A DNA stretch of 64,000 bases from Rebecca billardiae RCC1528 (taxonomy: Eukaryota > Haptophyta). A model generated the notes under the pieces. The model had not been told where the DNA came from, did not search any database, and was given only the letters and a program-made list of their open reading frames with translations. Both the position numbers and the translations under genes were made by a program. Below, in pieces: positions 39,737-50,549 of this stretch (its first letter is position 1; each line of letters starts with the position of its first letter). The stretch is taken from positions 1,364,001 to 1,428,000 of the forward strand of contig OZ251233.1 of NCBI GenBank assembly GCA_965240325.2. Reading direction: 5' to 3'.

Positions 39737-41081
39737 ATGAAGGCCACGACGACCGACGACGAGCTCGCGCGGCTGCGCACGACGATCGCGTCGCGCGATG
39801 GGCTGCTCGAGTCGCGCGAGCTGCAGGACAACCTGCGCGATGAGATGGAGCGGATGCTCAAGTGGACCGACCAGCGAGGCCGGATGGCGGGCGCGCTCGA
39901 CGGCTCGCCGCCGCCCGCGGTCGGGGCGGGGGGGCGCGAGCCGTGGCGCGGCGTGACGTCGACGCTTGGCGAGCTCGCGCCGCCGGCGCCCCCGACCAAG
40001 GCCACCGCATACTCGCCGCGAGCCGCGGGCGCGCGGCAGCTCGCGCCGCTCGAGCACGCGGGCGCGATGGCGGGCGCATCCGCGGCCGCCGCGCCCGCGC
40101 ACGGCGGCCGGCGCACGGCGCTGCCGCGCGAGCGCGCGCCGAAGCAGGCGGGGCGACGCGAGGTGTCCTACGTCTCCGACCGCCCGGGCCACGGCTCGAG
40201 CGGCCTCTCCGCCGCGGCCGACGTGGGCCCGCTCGAGCTGCCGCCCTCGATCATCCCGCGCCCCTTCCACCTGCTGGCCGAGGGCTCGCCCTCGGCGCTG
40301 GGGCAGCGGGGCGCGGCCGGCGGCGGCGGGGCGGGCGCGCGCGGGCACGCCGCGCCGCTCGACGTCGAGTGGGACGTCGCGGCGGAGCGGCTGCGCACCA
40401 CCGTCTTCCCCGCCGCCGTGCCCTCTGGGCGGCGCGACGTGCTGCTGCTCGAGCGCTGGATGCGCACGATGCTCGGCCGGCTGCACGGACGCGCCGAGGC
40501 GAGCGTGCGCGCGCGCGAGCGCGCGAGCGCGCTGGACGAGCGCGCGCTGAGCTCGCGCGCGAGCGCGCGGCGCGACGGCGCGCACGGCGCCGACGGCGCC
40601 GCGCCCTCCGCGCAGCGCGCCGCCGAGGCGCTCGCGGCCAAGGCGGCCGAGGCCGCCTCGGCCGCGGCGGGCGAGCTCGAGCGCGAGGAGGCGACGCTCG
40701 TCTCCGAGTCGCACGCCGTGTTCACGATCGCGTTCCACGAGGTGATCCGGCAGGTGGCGGTGCACACGGTCGAGCGCGCCCGGCTGATGTCGACCATCTG
40801 GCTCTCGTACATGCACATCTTCGGCCGGATGCGCGCGCTGCACGAGTCCGCCACGCGCCGGCTGCAGGGGCTGAGCGAGCTGCTGCGCGTCGAGCTCGCG
40901 CACGCGGAGGAGGACAGGGACGCGGCGCAGGCGCGCGCCTCGCAGCTCGAGGCGGCGCTGGTGCGCGCGCTGGCGGGCGGCGAGCTCAGCGACGAGCTGC
41001 GCCAGATCGCGGCGAGCCTGGCCGCCGCCGGCGCGCCCGCGTCCGAGGCCGATGCCGCCGCCGGAGCCGCCGCCGCCGCAA

Positions 41082-41112
<31 letters not shown>

Positions 41113-44100
41113 GGACGCGAGCGAGTCGCTCGTCTCGCGCCAGGCGAAGGAGGCGCTGCGCGTGGCGCAGCAGTCGCGCGCGCTGGCCAACTCGAAGGAC
41201 ACGTCGCAGCTCGCGAGCAGCAGCAGGCCCCGCCCCTCGCGCGCCAGCTTCCTCTCGACGGGCGGCAGCTCGACGCGCTCGTCAATCAGCGCGCCCGCGG
41301 CCGGAGGCCTGAGCGTGGCCGCGGCCGAGCGCGGCGGCGGCCGGCGCAGCGCGCGGCCGAGCGGCAACCTGTCCGCGCAAGCCGAGGGGTCGGAGGCGAG
41401 CGACGACGAGGCGGACTCGGTCGTGCCCGCCATCGAGGTGGGCATCTTCGACGCCACCGTCGAGCCCAAGCTCGTGCACACCGAGCTGCCCGCCACGCTC
41501 GCGTCCGCCGCCAAGGACCGCGCCGCCTCGCTGCGCGACCGCTCGGTCGCGTGCCAGACCGACGCGGCGCTCGAGGCGGGGGCGAGCGGCTCGCTCAGCC
41601 TGAGCCAGCAGCAGCAGCTCTCGCGCGCGCTCGGCTCGCCCGCCGTCGGGCTCGCCGCCGCCGCCGTGCAGACCGACATGTCCGCCGCGATGGTCGCCGA
41701 CGCCGCGTGCCAGACGGTCGCGGACGCGCGCACGCTGCGCGAGCGCGCGCGCCACGCAGACCGCCGCTCGCACGCGCTGCTCTCGGCGAAGGCGGGGAGC
41801 GGGCGGAAGCGGCGCGGCAGCCGCGCGCGCGAGGAGCGCGAGGACGGCGACGACTCCGGCTCAAGCGTGGGCGGCAGCAGCCGCGGCGGCGGCGGCAGCG
41901 AGCGCGGCGGCGAGTCGGACAGCGGCTCGGCTGCGGAGGAGGCCGAGGGCGGGAGCGACGACGAGGCGGCGCGCGCGGCCGGCGCGGAGGCGGAGGCGCT
42001 GCAGCAGGCGGCGGAGGCGGCGGAGGAGGCGGAGCAGCTGCGGAACACGGCGACCACGCTCGCCGTCCCCGGCCTGCCCATCATCTCCGTGCCGCCCGGC
42101 GAGACGGGCGGCTCGCCGCTCGGCACGCCGCAGCGGCAGGCGCTCGCGTCCGGCCGCCTGCGCGCGCAGCACAAGGGCGGCGCGGCCGGCGGCGGCGGCC
42201 GCTCGAAGGGCGGCGCGGCCGGCGGCGGCAAGGCGAGCCAGCAGCGCGCGCGCGAGGCGCGCGCCGCCGCCGCCGAGTCCTCCACCGACCTCCCCGCGTG
42301 GGTCCCCCCCGCCTTCGCCCACTACGCCGCGTGCATCGGCTCGGTCCTCGCCTCGTTTGAGCTCGAGCCCAGATGGCTCGAGATAGGCGAGCTGCGCGCC
42401 GAGATCGCCACCTTCTACCAGTTCGTCGTCACGCTGCCGCCGCCCGCGGTGGGCGCGGCGGCGCAGGCGGGCGATGCGTCGCCGGATGGGCTCGCCTCGC
42501 GCCGGCGGCGCGGCAACCCCGTCCGCCGCCTCCTCGACGAGGTGGAGCGCACGTGCTCGCTCGGCCTGCCTCGGCTGCTGTGGTGCGCGCGGCGCGCGCG
42601 CGACGCGTCGGCCGCGGGATCGGCAGCGCGGAGGAGGATCGCGCGCAGGCCCAGCCAGCTGCCTTTGATGGTCTCGCATCTATCTGCCTCGCGCGTCCGC
42701 GCGCGTCCGCGCCCACTCAGCCGCGCGCGCGCACGTCCCGTGCCCACAACGCCCCCCCTCCCGGCGGCGCGCGCGCGCAGGCGGCACTGCTGCACGCGCT
42801 ACCCGCTGCCGCAGCGCGCGCTCGCGCAGCTGCTGACGCTGCTCTACTCCACGCACTGGCACGCCTCGCACGGCATCCTGAGCGAGGCGGCGGCGGCGGG
42901 CGCCGACCCGTTCGGCGCCGAGCCCTCGGCCTCGCGCAGCACACGGCACGCCGCGCGCGGCGCGGGGCGGCAGCCCCACGGCGGCGCGCGCGTGGACGCG
43001 CGCGTGCACACGTTTGCGCGGCTGTGCGGCATGCTGGGCGCGCAGTACGACGACGGCTCGTGCGCGCTCGTGTGCAAGGCGCTCGTGCTGCTGCTGCCGA
43101 GGAGCTCGATCCGGCGGCGACTCACCGCGGCCGAGGGCGATGGCTCCTCCGCCGCGTACGTCGGCGTGGACGAGCCCTCCGCCTCGCACCTCTGGCGCCT
43201 CCACCGCCTCGACGACGAGCTGGGCGGCGCGGCCGACGCCGCGCTGCGCTCTCACTTTGACGCGGGCGGCACGGCCGAGGGCACGCCGCACGACCGCGCG
43301 CTGCTCGACGCGATGGCGTACCTGCCGCTGGGCGAGGAGGAGCAGAGCAAGCTCGCCGCCGCGGTCGTCGCCGCCGAGGAGCACTCCACCGAGGTGCGCA
43401 CCGACGTGCCCGCCGTTGGCGCCGCCCCCGCCGAGCTGAGCGTGCGCAAGCTGCTGGTGGACGCCTTCCTCGGGCTGCTGCTGCGCGCGCAGCACGACAC
43501 GCTCAAGCACCGCACCGCCAGCTTCTCCGCAGCCTTCCACGACGCGGCGCGCTTCTCCAACGACGCGCTGCGCGACGCGAGCCGCTTCGTCGAGCTCGTG
43601 CGCGCCGTCGACGACACCAAACCCGTCGAGGAGGCGTATGAGATGTGCGCGCTACAGCGCTACAGCGCGCACGCGCGGAGGCGTGAGGCTTGCGCCTGAG
43701 CGCACACGCGCGCGCAGCGGCTCGCGCGGCGAACAGCCCTGCGCGAGCGCGCGCGCGCCTCACGCTCGCGCGCACGTGCCCCCGCGTGGCCCCTGCTTAG
43801 GTTCTGCGAGGCGCTGCACCAATCGGAGCTGCTGGGCGAGGTGGAGCGCGAGGCCGCGTGGGACTTCAGGGTCGCAGACGACCGCGACGAGCAGAGCCGC
43901 AAGATCGCACCGCCCGGCAGCGTGACGGACGTGGGCTGGATTGTGACGGCGCACCGGCACAAGCTGCTGCCAGAGCATGAGCGTGCTGCGCTGGAGCAGC
44001 TGCAGGCGGGCCCACGAGGGCGGCAGCCCGGGGCCAAGCTCTCGCCCAGTCACACGGCTCGCCACCAGCATGCCCCGTCGCCATCGCCCGCGCGTGGCGC

Positions 44101-44275
44101 AGGTGCCACCACCGTGCCGGGCGTGAATGGCGCGAGCAGGGGCACCATCGTGCCCGATGATGCCATCGAGGCTGGTGCGTACGCCGGCGGCGGCGGTCTG
44201 TCAGCGCTGTCTGCTCCCTTGAGATCTTCTGCCAGCCCCACCCGCCCCGCCGGCCAACAGCAGCATCGTCAGTAA
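39737..44275 (+). CDS. Axonemal dynein light-chain-domain protein, AXDND1-like
   Basis: Three exons: 39737-42582, 42781-43644 and 43801-44275, joining to 1,394 residues. The first intron (198 nt, gtgcgcgcgg...gcgcgcag) is a stop-free multiple of three hidden in the open frame; splicing gives LLW-RHCCTRYPLPQRALAQ. The second (156 nt) is required: it joins EEAYEM to FCEALHQSELLGEVEREA. Residues about 165-410 follow the p28/AXDND1 order: PSIIPRPFHLL, then RRDVLLLERWMRTMLGRL, then FHEVIRQVAVHTVERARLM with a coiled coil. In p28 the matching helix binds inner-arm dynein. The middle is Ser/Glu/Gly-rich with repeated ACQTD-type motifs (VACQTDAALE, AVQTDMSAA, ACQTVADA). The C-terminal half is helical without a family I recognise. 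Expected in the flagellar axoneme. Confidence 0.7.
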
Positions 44276-44439
44276 CTCAGCCGGTGCATCATCACAGTGC
44301 ATACGCGCACCAGCACGTGCGTGCTGCGCATCGATCCCGCGCATCGTGATATTCGTGATCAGTGGCTCGTCAGGGAAATCGGATCAAATTTCTTGAATAA
44401 ATTGATTTGACGAATTTACTGAGCGGTCGGCCCGCGACG

Positions 44440-46646
44440 ATGGCGGCGGGCCTCGCGCGCGTGGTGCTGGTGCTGCCGCTGCTAGCGCAAGGGGCCGACT
44501 TGCTGGCTGTGCGAGCGGCGGCATCTCCGCAGCACACTGTGCATACGGTGTTAGCGGACTGGGTTCGTGCGTCCGAGCGCACTGTGCCGACATGGCCCCC
44601 TCGCAATCAGTCTGACGTCGAGGCGGATGCGAGGCTGCGCGCGCACGTCGCTAGCGGCAAGGTCGAGATGACAGTCGACATCAAAAAGAAGCCAAAGGCG
44701 CTCAAGGTGGATTTGTCACACCTTGAACACTGCACCTCGTGCTTCGAGGAGGAGTACCGGCGGAGCATCCACCGCCGACCTTTCGCACCGGCAGCCGACG
44801 AGGCGCAGCTGCTGCTCGACGACCACGCGATCGGGCGCTACTCGTGCGTCGGTCGCGACCTCGAGCCGCCGCGCGAGACGCTTGATTTGGGCATTGTCAA
44901 CCCTGGCCCGCCGGACCCTCGCGTCGCGAGAGGCACGGGCTTCAAGCCACGCCCGAGGTGCGGCAGGCATTCTGCGCGCGCGCGCAATCGCTCGCTGCAC
45001 ACGCGCCCGCGCCGGCTGCGTGATGAGCGCCGCGCTGCGCCGTGCCGCACGCGTGCAGGTTCGACTACATGGGCTTCTATGGCTCTGTCCTGGCGCCACG
45101 CGATGCACTGGGCTCCCACGCTCTCCGCGGCGCCCGCCCTTCCGCGGCTGACGGTGCCGCCCAGCGTGGGGGTGTCGGCCGAGCAGACAATGGCAGCCTG
45201 TGGCGCATGTGGCTGGGCGAGTTTTATCCGCACTGGGCGCACAGCACGGACGGCGTGCACTGGTCAACGCCGTACCCCGTGGAGAATGGCGGGCGCGGCG
45301 TCGCTGGCAACAACGTGTGCGTCCACCGCGACTCCGCGCAGAGCGGCCGGCTGCTGATGGGGTACCACTGCGGCAACCTGGAGGAGTCAATGTGTGTGGC
45401 GACCTCGGCCGAGGAGGAGGGCACGCGCTGGCTGCCCGTGCGCGGGGGGCACAGGCGCGTGCACAAGCCCACGACCTGCCTTCAGAACCAGCACTGCTGC
45501 GGCGAGGCCTGCCGATTCCACGCAGACGCGCCCAACTGCCTCCGCTGGTCGGCCGCGGACTGCGCGCACTGGGTGTCACGGCGCGATTCGTTCGGCACGC
45601 CGGCCGCCTGGCGCGAGATCCGCGGCGTCTCGCTGGCGATCAATCGGCAGCTGTGGACCAACCTGACGGACTTCAGCGTGGCGCGGAAGTGGTATTTGGA
45701 CCGCGAAGGCAAGGACGAGCGCTTCCAGCGGCAGGCCTACGCCCTCACCGTCGGCGAGCTTCCCACTGCCGCACGCTGGGCCGGGAGCGCGTGTGGGGGC
45801 CCGCCGCCGGACTCGCTGCGGCTCGGCCTGCTCACGGTGCTGCACTGGCCCAAGCTGCATTCCCTGCACGGGCGCAAGGTGAAGGAGATGAGGTATGACG
45901 TGACCAAGGCGTACCTCGTCACGTCTCGCGATGGCGCGCTCTTCGACCTGAGCACCGTGTACGCGGAGCAGCCGCTCGCACCGCACCCGCGCCGCAAGCT
46001 CACGACCAGCGACGGCGGGCGCGCCCCGGACGCTGGGCCATGGCCGCCATCGGATTCCAAGTTCGACAATGGATTCATCCTGCCTGCCTCGGAGCTGGTC
46101 ACGACCGCGCGAGAGCACCTGCTGTACTACGAGGCCCGGAATTGCTACCATATTCAGCGCTTCCGGAGCAAGGCGAGGATCGCCCGCGCGTCGTGGGCGC
46201 GCGACCGCTTGGGCGGCGTCCTGCGCTGGCCGGCAGCTGAGTGCCACAGGGCGCCGGCGCCCGCCGGTGTGCGTGCGGGGTGCGGTGCCGTCGAGACGCG
46301 GCCGTTCACGCTGAACGCGGCCAGGCTCGCGCTGAACGTGCGTGCGCACGCCGACGCGCCCGTCTCCGTCGAGCTGATCGACGACGCGACAGGTGAGCCA
46401 TTCGCTGGCCGCAGTGCTGCGGAATGCAAGCCAATCGTCTCCGATGAGCAGCGGGCGATTGTCAGCTGGCTGCGCGTCGGAGCTGAGCTGGGTGAGCTGA
46501 GAGGCCGGCGCATCCGGCTACGCGTTCTGTTGTGTGCCGAGCCTGCGCCCGAGCGCGTCATGATGGCAGCGGCGCACAGCAAGGAACCGCAGGGCCAGGC
46601 CGCAGCGCAGCAGCGGCTCTTTGCGTTCACTCTCCTCAGCCGGTGA
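44440..46646 (+). CDS. Secreted glycoside-hydrolase-like protein (beta-propeller plus beta-sandwich)
   Basis: Two exons: 44440-44957 and 45059-46646, 701 residues. The 101-nt intron (gtgcggc...cgtgcag) joins GFKPRPR to FDYMGFYGSVL in frame. A signal peptide precedes position about 20. The N-terminal AQLLLDDHAIGRYSCVGRDL and later HSTDGVHWSTPY, DSKFDNGFILPASELVTTA, LLYYEARNCYHIQRFRSKAR and IARASWARDRLGGVLRW follow a widespread bacterial and algal family of putative secreted glycosidases with a five-bladed-propeller-like core. The C terminus (LNAARLALNVRAHADAPVSV, then AECKPIVSDE-type and a final beta strand) is its usual beta-sandwich. Substrates of the family are mostly unknown. A cysteine-rich insertion (QNQHCCGEACRFHADAPNC) is unusual. 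Confidence 0.7.
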
Positions 46647-47858
46647 CCGTACTGTCCGTGACCGTATAGTTACTCCGAGTAGTCCGTACGCGGGAGTTCT
46701 CATCCGCGTACGGTACAGTACACGTCGTCGGCTGCCAGCCTGCCACTGGCAGTGCCGATTGACCGTGCGGCGCGACCCGGGCAGAGTAGGCCACCCGCGG
46801 ACCCGCCACAGCCCGCGCACGGCAGCCGTCGCGGCTCAGGCCTTGGGGGCCCCAGGTTCAGGTCGTATATATGAGCCACTGCTTCCCTGCGTCCCGGCAC
46901 TTCCGACCGGCAGGCCATCGGCATTCAGTCATTCATCGCTTGTCAGCGGGCTCAGCGGTCAGCTTCGCGCAGCTAGGCGACTCAAGTCAAGTGCATGATG
47001 AAGTACTTATATATGAATCTTGATATGAGTGAGCAGCAGCCGTGATGCGGGTTCAGACTTCAGGCCCGCCGTTCTGGCGTTCAGGGCGCGGCAGCGGCAC
47101 AGCAGCAGGCTGCCATCATATATATCGGGCATATATATATATGCCGCGCCGAGTCCGCTGCGAGCATGCCTGCCATGCCATGATCGATCGATGCCTGCCG
47201 ATGGCATGCATGCCAGTGCGGCATGCCGCCGCAGCGCGCCAGCCCAGCCGCACTCGGCCCGCAGCCCGGCCGGCCCCGCCTGACAATAGTGACAAAAACG
47301 ACTCATTAATAATAGTATATATATATATATGACCGCGTTCCGCGGTCCTTCCGTAGAACCAACGCGCGCAGTTAGGGGCCCGCGGTGCACCCTCCGTCGG
47401 CTGCTGAGTGCTGTCTCAGTCGGACAATCATGTGTAACAGTTCGTTCGCCTCGGAGCTGCCACCGCCACAACTCAGTTGCCGCCCACCGGGCCGGCGGGC
47501 CGAGGACTGTCGCCGGCGGGCCGCCGCGCGGGGAAGCGGCCGCCGCGGGGCGGCGCGCGCGCGCAGGCAGGGCGATAGGCGCCGCGCGGCGCGGGCCGGC
47601 GCGTGCGCGCGTGCGGGCGCACAGTCTGCTTGAGGTGCTCGCGCGGCGCCATGCGCTCGACGACGGGCCGCTGGTCGCTCACTCAGCCGGCGCACCTCGT
47701 GCCGGCAGACGGAGCGAGAGCGCGCGCCATAACGCAGTGCTGCCCCGGCCTGCGCTACCGGCAGCCGCGCACCGAGACCGAGCGGAGCTCGGGGTGGAAC
47801 GAGGCGAGCGGCGCGTCGCGCCTGCCGCCGCGCGTGCGCGCCTGCTCCACCGCCGGAC
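46647..47858. other. Intergenic region with TA and GC palindromes
   Basis: It contains short TA runs (about 47118-47151, 47314-47330) and repeated gatcgatcgatgcctgcc/atgccatg-type palindromic words around 47165-47215. A minus-strand frame (47372-47938) overlaps the 3' part of the relic described next. No intact gene. Confidence 0.5.
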
Positions 47859-48545
47859 CGCGCCGCCGTCAGCTCGCCCGCCGCCTCCTCCGCCGCGTCG
47901 GCCTCGAAGACGGCTGCGGCGGCCCGAGCCAGCGGCACGGGCTGAGCCCGTGCGCGCTGGCACCCGGCGCCGATCGCCTCGACGGCCGTCTACTCCACAG
48001 CTGGCTGCTCGAGCTGCTGCACGGGGCGTCGCGACGAGGGCGCCACGCGCGCCCAGCGGCAGCGCGTCCGTCGCCGCGTCGCGCAGCGCGTCGAGCTCGG
48101 CGCCGCGCTTCGCCAGCTCGGCGCCCAGCGCCTCCGCACTCGCAGTTGGCGTGCGCGAGCGCCAGCGTGCGCATGCCGGAAACGGTGCTGCTGCTGGACT
48201 GCTCCGTCGCGGCGGATGTGGCGAGCGAGACGATGGAAGGGCACGCGAGCAGCGCCGCCAGCAGCGCGCCGTGATGCCGAGCGCGCCGCCGAGCACGCCG
48301 AGCGTCTCGCCCGCCTCGGCGCACGCGGCCTAGCCCGGCGGCTCGCGCTGCGCCTCGCAGCCGCGTGCCGCGCGAGCGGGCAGGCGAGCGCATCCAGCGC
48401 GCCGGTGCCGCCGAGCGCGCCGCCGTCCGCGCCTCGTGCCCCAGCCCGAGCCGCACCGCGCGCGCGCCGGGCCGCGCGAGCTCGCTGGCCGCGGCCTCCA
48501 CCTCGGCGTCACTCAGCGCACCGCAGCCTTCGCTCTTGCCGTGCG
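47859..48545 (-). pseudogene. Frameshift-ridden coding relic
   Basis: Protein-like segments appear in order but in alternating frames on the minus strand: ALSDAEVEAAASELARPGAR (about 48520-48460), AEAGETLGVLGGALGIT (about 48320-48270), LLAALLACPSIVSLATSAAT with VSGMRTLALAHANCEC (about 48265-48145), SAEALGAELAKRGAELDALR with DAATDALPLG (about 48145-48050), VQQLEQPAVE (about 48020-47990), then AVEAIGAGCQRARAQP and LARAAAAVFEADAAEEAAGE (about 47998-47870). No splice signals explain most switches; the ALGIT-to-ALLAALL change needs only a one-base shift. Either a recently decayed gene or local sequencing errors. No family recognised. Confidence 0.45.
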
Positions 48546-48841
48546 CGTCGGCGGGCGCCGCCGCGCCGCCCACCGGGCGCCGCCGCTTGCGCACGAGCGC
48601 GCCCGGGTCCTCGCAGCCGCCCGGCCCGCGCGCTGCCGCGGCGGCGGCCGCGCTCGCATCGAGCGCAGCGGCGGCGAGCGGCAGCGCGCGCCGCGTGCCA
48701 GCGAGAACGCATATGCCTGCGGGTCCGAAGGCAAAGCTCCTTTCGCCCGCTCGAAAGTGAAGGTTGTCTCGAGTTGTGTTGTGTCGATATGGAATTGTGG
48801 ACATAGAATGCTGAGCGTTTGACCAATCAACGTCTCGGAAA

Positions 48842-48901
48842 AAGGACGAAACATGACTCACACGTGTGAGTAAGGACGAAACATGACTCACACGTGTGAG
48901 T
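48842..48901. repeat. 30-bp perfect tandem repeat, each copy with a 16-bp CACGTG palindrome
   Basis: aaggacgaaacatg followed by actcacacgtgtgagt occurs twice head to tail (48842-48871, 48872-48901). The 16-bp part is a perfect palindrome centred on CACGTG, the G-box/E-box core bound by bHLH and bZIP factors. It lies upstream of the frameshifted relic's minus-strand start and may have been its promoter; this is inference. Confidence 0.85.
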
Positions 48902-49060
48902 ACTCTCGATCTCCGGGAGATATGGCCATTTCCGCCCACTGGGGTTCCTCATTATTAGGTGTAAAGTTGAGTAATTTGGCAGCGCGCAAAGGTTCGTCGT
49001 TAGTAAAGTTGAGTACTTGACGAAGACTTTTTGCCAGGAGCCCTCAGCCCGCACCCACGC

Positions 49061-49108
49061 GCCAAATAGGACGAGGACCCAAGCGCTTGGGTCCTCGTCC
49101 TATTTGGC
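49061..49108. repeat. 48-bp perfect spacerless palindrome
   Basis: gccaaataggacgaggaccc plus aagc (49061-49084) is followed directly by its exact reverse complement (49085-49108). Twenty-four base pairs with no loop can only form a cruciform in DNA or two-molecule pairing, not a normal RNA hairpin end. Confidence 0.95.
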
Positions 49109-49883
49109 AATATGCTATGAAGATTTACAACAAATCGCAGATTCGTTCACCCAGATATACTGACAAATGCACGTCCGTCCATCGACTTATGCGGAATGGC
49201 CCGGGCGCGGCTATTTCGTCAATCGCGTCTTGCTAATGCAGAGCAATGGGCGAATGAACCCCTCGAAAAAGCGAAAACTCACCCTCCAACAGCCCTCAAA
49301 ATCGTCCCCCGTCCCCTTTTCTTTGATCAAAAGATCTTTTTGACAACGTAGTGAGGGCCCCCGGCGGGGCTCCACGCTACGCGCTCCGCCCTGCACCGCG
49401 GGCCATAACTAATACTAATATATATATTAGTATTAACGCCGCGGACGGCGTAGTACTCGCGATCTCCAAGTGACCGAGACGGAGAGACTTTACTAACACC
49501 GTTGACGGCGCCGCGGCTCCGGCGCGACGCCGATCAGAATCCTGATTCATGCATTCGTAGTCCCGGACTCCGACAGTCGCCGCCATCACAGTCGGCGTCG
49601 GGGCGATGCGGGCTGTCACTGAATCAAGTGAAACTGAATACAAGGGCGTCCCCGGTGTTGACCGGGACCACGCCACGGCGGCGGCCGCGCCTGCTGGCGC
49701 CGCGCGCCGCCGCATGCCGGGGCGCAACGCAGACACGGTACGGCACTGGTTGTCCTCCAGCAGTAGCTACTGGACGCACTGGGTGTCTGGGTCTCGTCTA
49801 TGCGTCACTACAAACTTGTTACTTGAGCACTTGGTGATGAAGCGCTTCAGCCCGTGACCGAGCGAGCAGGACGCAAGACGCCC
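49109..49883. other. AT-richer intergenic region
   Basis: It includes a TA-rich run near 49420-49437 and a T-rich stretch near 49315-49340. I looked for spliceosomal RNA and tRNA signatures and saw none. Confidence 0.5.
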
Positions 49884-50198
49884 CTAGTGTGTGCACGAGC
49901 CGCCGTTCGCTGGGTTGTCGCACGGTAGCAAGCCAAAGTTGGCGTTGAAGATGGACTCCGTGATGGGATTTGGGGAACCGAGGAAATTCATATTCGCAGT
50001 GGCGCCCGAGAAGTGCCGAGCATCAAAGTAGCGCGGGATGTGCCACGAGTTCATCTCCCAGCTCGCCGTCCCCGGATCCTCGGTGTAGTCGCTACTGCCC
50101 GCAACGCTGTCGTTCGGACTGCCGAGGAAGTAGACCACGTCTGACTTCCACGGGTTGGGGGGCTTCTCGTCAAAGTACTCGTGCGAGCTGGTGTACAT
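49884..50198 (-). CDS. Small hypothetical protein or terminal exon, unusual composition
   Basis: ATG 50198 to TAG 49886-49884, 104 residues, with an in-frame TGA directly before the ATG. Composition is unlike the other frames here: rich in Ser, Asn, Asp, Tyr and Phe and poor in Ala and Arg, with MYTSSHEYFDEKPPNPWKSD, VVYFLGSPNDSVAGSSDYTE and YFDARHFSGATANMNFLGSP. The FLGSPN motif occurs twice (FLGSPNDSV, FLGSPNPIT). The tail LLPCDNPANGGSCTH has a C-x4-NGGSC pattern reminiscent of the start of an EGF module. No signal peptide. It may be a self-standing gene, a last exon, or a fragment of a secreted protein. Confidence 0.45.
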   Translation of the reverse strand: MYTSSHEYFDEKPPNPWKSDVVYFLGSPNDSVAGSSDYTEDPGTASWEMNSWHIPRYFDARHFSGATANMNFLGSPNPITESIFNANFGLLPCDNPANGGSCTH

Positions 50199-50549
50199 TC
50201 AGCCCCGACGCGACGTGCAGGACGCGTAGCTGATGTCAGGTGGCCGGCACAAGCAGCCAAGCGCGCTCCCCGCCTGTTCCCTGCTCACGGCCAGCAAGTT
50301 GCGGCAGGCCAGCAAAGCAAAGTTGGTGCCGTGGCAAGGCTCTCAGCATTCAGCATGGCGGCCCGAAAATGTTACGATTACGGTTGCAGATTCGTCAGCA
50401 ATGTTCGATCGACAGCGGATGCACAGTCGTGAATCCTCACCGGTGTGGCCGACCGTGCCAGCCAGCAGCCGCGGTGGGCAGCGCCAGCAAGCAGCAGCTT
50501 GTCGTGGGGCACGCGGCGCGCACACGACCGTCCTCGGCCTAATCACGCC

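Noticed and set aside
42583-42780. Counting the stop-free segment as coding sequence of the axonemal gene
   Set aside because: Donor and acceptor match the other introns and splicing restores phase exactly; the read-through is Arg/Ala/Ser/Pro-biased.
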